Shown in pieces: positions 32,480 to 35,831 of a stretch of 35,831 nt of DNA. A program made the translations under genes and the position numbers. This DNA comes from Paraburkholderia terricola. Lineage in GTDB: Bacteria; Pseudomonadota; Gammaproteobacteria; Burkholderiales; Burkholderiaceae. Position 1 is the first letter of the stretch, and every line of letters begins with the position of its first letter. The notes below the pieces were generated by a model. The model saw only the letters and a list, made by a program, of their open reading frames with translations, made no database searches and was not told the origin of the DNA. The stretch covers positions 1 through 35,831 of the forward strand of contig NZ_FRAB01000058.1 in NCBI RefSeq assembly GCF_900142195.1. The letters are read 5' to 3'.

Positions 32480-32634
32480 AGAATACCGATACCCTTGTCG
32501 GGCCACTGCTTCAGCTCCTGGAAACAGTCCCCGCTTCTGTATTTCGCCGGTCAGGTCACTTCGCTGCTGCGCTGGACGCGATCAGCCGTCATCGCGAGAT
32601 GCGTATGTTCGATAACAGTGTTTGGCTGCGTTAG
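32476..32634 (+). pseudogene. Third recombinase of the trio, truncated after about 13 codons
   Basis: An ATG overlapping the second recombinase stop opens a 52-residue frame, MKNTDTLVGPLLQ followed by unrelated LLETVPASVFRRSGHF. The first 13 residues resemble the start of third-position RIT recombinases as I remember them (a short polar start before a core-binding domain). The rest does not, and no catalytic residues follow. The gene has probably been cut by another element whose 5' sequence begins around 32515. Identity of the tail is unknown. Confidence 0.5.
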
Positions 32635-32644
32635 CGGAGTTAAT

Positions 32645-32679
32645 GGACACGATTAGCGCTCCAACGGACACCATTAGCG
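32645..32679. repeat. Pair of 14-bp direct repeats, possible IS end
   Basis: GGACACGATTAGCG (32645-32658) and GGACACCATTAGCG (32666-32679) differ at one base and lie 21 bases apart. Short tandem-like repeats near the tip are typical of IS21-family ends, so this may be the end of an element that removed the third recombinase. The following 250 bases (to 32932) hold no gene I can support. Confidence 0.45.
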
Positions 32680-32932
32680 GAATTTGCGAACTTCAACAGC
32701 TACACACGGCGGTGGTCGCCATTTGGATGATCAGCGCCTGCGGATGGCGGAGCAAAAAGCGCTGGACAAGCGACTGGCGGTCGCCGTCCGAGCGAATCTT
32801 CGATGTCGACTTGCATAACGTTTCGGAAAACTGAACAAGGATTTCAGGTAAATAAAGACGTCGGTGCCAGCCAAAAGGTATACAGTGGGGAGACCGGTCG
32901 CCCATGAGCGACCTCCAGCTTAGGGGCCCCAC

Positions 32933-33124
32933 ATGCGATCGCAACTCAAACCCGCTTTGGCTGCAATTGGCAGGGAGAGCGAGTACGCCGTCGAATGCAG
33001 GACGCGTGCTCATATACTCGACGCAGCGGATGCTCTGAGAGCAGAGAAAAGACGCGCCAGTTACGCCATGATCGACTCCAACGCCACTAAGTGGCGCTAC
33101 TCGGCCGTGTACGAGAAAAACTGA
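32933..33124 (+). CDS. Hypothetical protein, 63 residues
   Basis: A short Ala- and Arg-rich protein (MRSQLKPALAAIGRESEYAV...) predicted mostly helical, with no signal peptide or membrane segment. AGGGG lies 7 bases before the ATG. It ends inside the start region of the DUF1488-like gene and might be cotranscribed with it. I do not recognise a family. It could also be a chance frame. Confidence 0.4.
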   Translation: MRSQLKPALAAIGRESEYAVECRTRAHILDAADALRAEKRRASYAMIDSNATKWRYSAVYEKN

Positions 33125-33378
33125 TCGCGTTGCTTCAATTTCCCAACCCCAGCCGTAGCTACGATGCCTCCCGACATTGCGTGTGTTTCTGGGGGTACGA
33201 CAATTCGCGGGAAATCACCTTCATGGTCGACGACGCGATGCTCAGAAATCTGCAGCCTGGCGTTGGATCCGACGAGCGCTCGGTGCTTGGCGCCTTTGAC
33301 GAGCTTCGTGAAAAGGTTCTCGAAATCGCAAACAAGCAGTATGTCGCCGGGCCACAGAACCGGTATTTGATTTCATGA
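33091..33378 (+). CDS. DUF1488-like protein
   Basis: A protein of about 80-95 residues containing FPNPSRSYDASRHCVCFWGYDNSREITFMVDDAMLRNL, split here, and then LGAFDELREKVLEIANKQY. This matches the DUF1488 pattern as I know it from Burkholderia: 'FP..SR.YD...CV.FWGYDN..EI.F.V...L' followed by a short C-terminal helix. The family has no known function. The GTG at 33091 gives 95 residues but has no clear ribosome binding site. TTG 33130 would start just before the conserved part. It overlaps the preceding small frame. Confidence 0.6.
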   Translation: MALLGRVREKLIALLQFPNPSRSYDASRHCVCFWGYDNSREITFMVDDAMLRNLQPGVGSDERSVLGAFDELREKVLEIANKQYVAGPQNRYLIS

Positions 33379-33946
33379 GCTACAGCCCTGTCGCGAGAAT
33401 GTTTCCTGATCTGTCAATTCCCGGCTTCGTGGAGCGCCCTATACACCTTTAAAGGGGGCGACGCCGCTTGGCTTGTGACGGCGATCAGGGGTGCCACCAT
33501 CGCCTGTGCTGCATTTAAGAGCAAGGTAGCCTGAAACGGCCTTTCGTCCAGGCGCCAGCTCAACGGCAGCGTCCGAGGCGCAGCGGTCGTTCGTGCCACC
33601 GTTCCGGCGGGATTGCGAAGCGAGCATGGATTCGACGCCGTAGTTGGCCAACGTCCCGCCTGCAATAAGACTCGTACGGAAGATCCGCGCTGGCCCGGAT
33701 GGTGCAGCGCCCGGGCATGTGCCGGCTCGCCACCGTCTCCAGATTGTTTCTGACGTGAATCTCGCGCCAGCGGCCGCCACAAGAGATGCGGGCGAGTTCG
33801 CCTGACGGCGACGGTCGAGAAAGCCTGTCTCGCACTATGCAGCTGCGAGGTTCGCGCGAAACAAGGAGCGTTGAATGAAGATGGCTCCTGCTATTTCTCT
33901 GGTCACCTAAAATATAAGCATGCGTTTGACCTCAAAGGGGGTTGCC
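33379..33946. other. Stretch without a convincing gene
   Basis: Three overlapping reverse-strand frames of 91-122 residues occupy 33414-33835, but none shows a recognisable domain together with a start signal. They are mutual shadows in a GC-rich region. I see no RNA gene or strong repeat. It may be decayed sequence. Confidence 0.35.
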
Positions 33947-34105
33947 ATGAGCCAGTCAATGATCAGTTTTGTAGTGGGGATCGTGGTGCTGCTATGCGTC
34001 GCGATATTCGCAGCGGCACGATACAGGCGAGAACACAAGGACGAGCCGGTTACCCGTTGGCTAGACGCGCATCCGATCAAGGACTGGCTGCGCCATAAGC
34101 ACTGA
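33947..34105 (+). CDS. Small membrane protein, 52 residues
   Basis: One membrane helix at about residues 5-27 (SMISFVVGIVVLLCVAIFAAA) is followed by a basic cytosolic-type tail, RYRREHKDEPVTRWLDAHPIKDWLRHKH. AAGGGGG stands 5 bases before ATG 33947, a strong start. The layout is the same as in the next gene: one helix, then RYRR, then a short amphipathic Arg/Trp tail. They may be paralogues. No known family; a small inner-membrane protein is the most that can be said. Confidence 0.55.
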   Translation: MSQSMISFVVGIVVLLCVAIFAAARYRREHKDEPVTRWLDAHPIKDWLRHKH

Positions 34106-34209
34106 GTGATTCAACATGATTTTTGGAAACGCTGGGGCGCGCGCGTGCTATTTCTCTATCGTGCGGTCTGTCGCCTGATGTAAAGCGAGAACAGATTGAA
34201 AAGGATGAT

Positions 34210-34377
34210 ATGACGTACGCAATGTGGGGAATCGCGGTCGGGCTGGCGCTGATGTTCGGCGTGTCGCTGCAGCGGTACAGGCGCAGCCTTCTGCGCAAGC
34301 GGGAGATCCGTTGGATGGGTGAACACCATGTATTGGACAGGCTACGCAAGCAATTGGGATTGTCGCTCCAGAAATGA
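34210..34377 (+). CDS. Small membrane protein, 55 residues
   Basis: A single hydrophobic helix (TYAMWGIAVGLALMFGVSL, about 2-20) is followed by QRYRRSLLRKREIRWMGEHHVLDRLRKQLG, a strongly basic tail. AAAAGGA lies 7 bases upstream of ATG 34210. It resembles the 52-residue neighbour in topology and in the RYRR junction. Function unknown. The stop overlaps an ATG at 34374 of the following frame. Confidence 0.5.
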   Translation: MTYAMWGIAVGLALMFGVSLQRYRRSLLRKREIRWMGEHHVLDRLRKQLGLSLQK

Positions 34378-34433
34378 CACGCGCTGGGCAGATTGGCAGG
34401 TTGCAAAGACTACTTTTTGGAGGAGTTGGCGAA

Positions 34434-34640
34434 ATGACCATGAATTACGCAGGCAGGTCGCACGATGAAGCCATGGCAGCGCGGCACAGGCAGAAGCAAA
34501 AGGCACAGGAACAGGCCGGCGGCGAAATGGCGATAGAAGGAACGGAGGCCGACGCGGAGCATAGTTGCGGCGAGCTCTCCGAGCGGGGAAAGCAGGTATG
34601 GCGAATTGGAAGCGGGATCAACGGTGGGGGAAAGGAGTGA
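34434..34640 (+). CDS. Hypothetical protein, 68 residues
   Basis: A small hydrophilic protein (MTMNYAGRSHDEAMAARHRQKQ...) with a charged helical first half and a Gly-rich C-terminus. GGAGGAG 8 bases before ATG 34434 is the best start signal in this area, and it favours this start over the ATG at 34374. No family recognised. It follows the two small membrane proteins on the same strand. Confidence 0.5.
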   Translation: MTMNYAGRSHDEAMAARHRQKQKAQEQAGGEMAIEGTEADAEHSCGELSERGKQVWRIGSGINGGGKE

Positions 34641-34876
34641 TAGGGCCTCGTCGATGCGATGCAGGCGGAAATTCTCTTCGCCCGCCATCGTGAGCAGGCC
34701 CCATTCCCGCCACTCCGGCACCATTGGACCCACCCGTCTACGCGGTCTTGAGAGGCGTCACCGCAGCCTCCCGCTACCTCAGGCATGTCTGTGTGCTGCA
34801 CCGTAATGAAGCGGGAAGTCGAGCGCCTGTTGCCGGATTTGAAGACCCTGTGACTGAGACGTAAACTCGTCACGGT
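34641..34876. other. No gene seen
   Basis: A reverse-strand reading with VGPMVPEWREWGLLTMAGEE (about 34650-34733) looks protein-like but has no start signal. It overlaps the preceding gene and is not recognised. Confidence 0.3.
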
Positions 34877-35113
34877 TCATCCCGGTGACCGTCGGGCGGT
34901 GGCCTTGCCTGATATCAATGCGCGCTCGACTTCATCGAATACGTTAAGCAGTCGGGTTACGCGCCTGGTTCCGTCGGGAAGCAGACTCTGCTGCGGCGAT
35001 AGCGACGAAATGCGACGCCGCCAGTACGCTAGCGCGAGGGGATTTCCGTGCACAAGTAACGGAATGATCCGTTCGAGATGCGTCAGGTCTCCTTCGAATT
35101 GGTAGCGCGCCAT
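34877..35113 (-). CDS. Hypothetical protein, 78 residues
   Basis: A small soluble protein starting MARYQFEGDLTHLERIIPLLVHGNPLALAYW, split as needed, with further LLPDGTRRVTRLLNVFDEVERAL. AAGGA lies 7 bases before the ATG. Composition is typical of a real coding sequence (amphipathic helices, no low-complexity). No family recognised and no partner on the same strand. A minus-strand terminator-like hairpin lies upstream at 35384-35407, which would insulate it. Confidence 0.55.
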   Translation of the reverse strand: MARYQFEGDLTHLERIIPLLVHGNPLALAYWRRRISSLSPQQSLLPDGTRRVTRLLNVFDEVERALISGKATARRSPG

Positions 35114-35383
35114 CGGGATCCTTGCAAAGGTGATTCGGTGTCACGGATCAACTCTGTATCGGCCTAGCAGACATGTCTGCGCGCTACCGTACGGGTGTGG
35201 GGCGACCCGAACTTGTCACACGAGCCATTGATGGCTTCACGCGCGCGGCTTCACGTCGAAATCCATGCTGCCTCGCCTGCATCGCGGTATGGCACCGTAG
35301 CCGTTCTTGTCATCCCTGCGCCAGCAGATCTGACGTCAGAGCCCCCGTTATGGTCCCCCTACCGGGACGATGCCGCGCCACCG

Positions 35384-35407
35384 CAAAAAAACCGACGCTT
35401 CGCCGGT
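35384..35407 (-). terminator. Rho-independent terminator on the minus strand
   Basis: Read on the minus strand, ACCGGCG-aag-CGTCGGT forms a 7-bp stem with one G-U pair, followed by a run of seven T (35391-35385). It would stop leftward transcription from the transposase side. The bases between it and the hypothetical gene at 35113 hold no gene that I can support. Confidence 0.6.
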
Positions 35408-35415
35408 TCTTCCAC

Positions 35416-35435
35416 TTCCGCCGCTCACGGCGGAA
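35416..35435. repeat. Perfect 8-bp hairpin
   Basis: TTCCGCCG-ctca-CGGCGGAA, directly beside the terminator above. It may be part of a bidirectional termination region upstream of the transposase at 35562. Confidence 0.45.
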
Positions 35436-35561
35436 CAATATCTTCCTAATGGATAGCGTCAAGCAGGACGTCCGGCGCATTGACTCAGGTTTTTTGTTAC
35501 CGAGCCAGGGTCGTTGCCTCATGTAATTTGCTACCCGTCAGAATGCTGGCGGGAGCGACTT

Positions 35562-35831
35562 ATGGCGAGGCAGCTCAGCATGACAACACGACGGGAATTG
35601 ACCGAGGCAGTCGGTGAGCGGTACCGCCGTTCGGACCGGAATGAGAAGCGCGAGATACTGGACGAGTTTGTTCAGGTAACCGGCTATCACCGCAAGCACG
35701 CTATCCGCGTTCTGTGCCGGGAGCCTCAACCTCCGAGCGCGAGGCCCGGCCCGCAACGGCGGTATGACGATGAGGTGCGGGATGCCCTGATCACGCTATG
35801 GGAAGCCGCCGACCGGATCTGCGGCAAGCGC
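35562..35831 (+). CDS. Integrase-core transposase, N-terminal part (cut by window edge)
   Basis: ATG 35562 opens a frame of 90 codons to the window end. It contains LTEAVGERYRRSDRNEKREILDEFVQVTGYHRKHAIRVL, split here, then RYDDEVRDALITLWEAADRICGKR. The pattern is familiar from a group of rve-type (DDE integrase core) transposases with an N-terminal helix-turn-helix. The catalytic part is outside the window. GGGAG lies 7 bases upstream of the ATG. The element's left end should lie within the 130 bases upstream, near a CATTGACTCAGG sequence, but I could not define it. Confidence 0.8.
   Translation, partial: MARQLSMTTRRELTEAVGERYRRSDRNEKREILDEFVQVTGYHRKHAIRVLCREPQPPSARPGPQRRYDDEVRDALITLWEAADRICGKR

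Noticed and set aside
32622..32834. 70-residue plus-strand frame across the direct repeats
   Set aside because: It begins inside the truncated recombinase tail and crosses a repeat pair; composition and lack of start signal argue against a gene.
34445..34873. 142-residue minus-strand frame
   Set aside because: Overlaps a plus-strand gene with a good ribosome binding site, is Ser/Arg/Cys-rich and has no recognised domain.
1..35831. CRISPR arrays, tRNA and rRNA genes
   Set aside because: No regularly spaced repeats, and no tRNA or rRNA sequence pattern was recognised on reading either strand; small RNAs cannot be excluded by eye.

Overview
The window looks like an accessory region of a high-GC betaproteobacterium of the Burkholderia group (Burkholderia, Paraburkholderia or Caballeronia). 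This is an inference. It rests on GC-rich coding sequence, a DUF1488-like protein, a NodT-type efflux lipoprotein, many LysR/TetR/AraC/MarR regulators beside small oxidoreductase operons, and insertion sequences of types common in that group. No rRNA, tRNA or CRISPR array was seen. Both ends of the window cut through transposase genes: an IS256-type gene on the left and an integrase-core type gene on the right.

Layout. (1) 1-4.5 kb: IS256-family transposase N-terminus, an intact dienelactone hydrolase, two gene tails joined head to tail (efflux outer-membrane factor and thiolase), an EF-hand protein, a poorly readable stretch, a possible small lipoprotein and an exported alpha/beta hydrolase. 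(2) 4.8-8.6 kb: a MarR regulator followed by an NTF2-like protein, an aldo/keto reductase and a glutathione transferase. The marR promoter and the operon promoter carry near-identical palindromes between -35 and -10. A convergent AraC regulator follows. (3) 8.9-17 kb: a complete tripartite RND efflux operon (adaptor, pump, outer-membrane lipoprotein) behind an operator-bearing promoter, then a LysR and a TetR regulator. (4) 17.1-21 kb: a minus-strand set of MFS transporter, zinc-free quinone oxidoreductase and exported NTF2-like protein, divergent from a LysR regulator. (5) 21.2-24.3 kb: an SDR and an NmrA-like gene whose 5' end is cut off by a 1.4-kb IS701-type element. The transposase of that element appears frameshifted near its start. 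(6) 24.4-30.4 kb: a LysR regulator divergent from a metabolic cluster of isochorismatase-like hydrolase, alginate-export-type porin, VOC protein, LLM flavin monooxygenase and an SDR-fold protein that has lost the catalytic Tyr and Lys. (7) 30.4-32.7 kb: two intact tyrosine recombinases and the start of a third, each overlapping the next by ATGA. This is the arrangement of 'recombinase in trio' (RIT) elements, here truncated in the third gene. (8) 32.9-35.8 kb: small genes (DUF1488-like, two similar tiny membrane proteins, hypotheticals), terminator-like hairpins and the start of another transposase.

How the genes work together. Most modules look like self-contained 'regulator plus detoxification or catabolism' units: electrophile or quinone handling, efflux, and flavin-dependent oxidation. 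Mobile elements appear to have brought them together and partly broken them. The best candidates for something undescribed are the MarR-controlled NTF2/AKR/GST operon, the LLM/SDR/VOC cluster with its residue-deficient SDR, and the recombinase trio with a hairpin that can cover its ribosome binding site.
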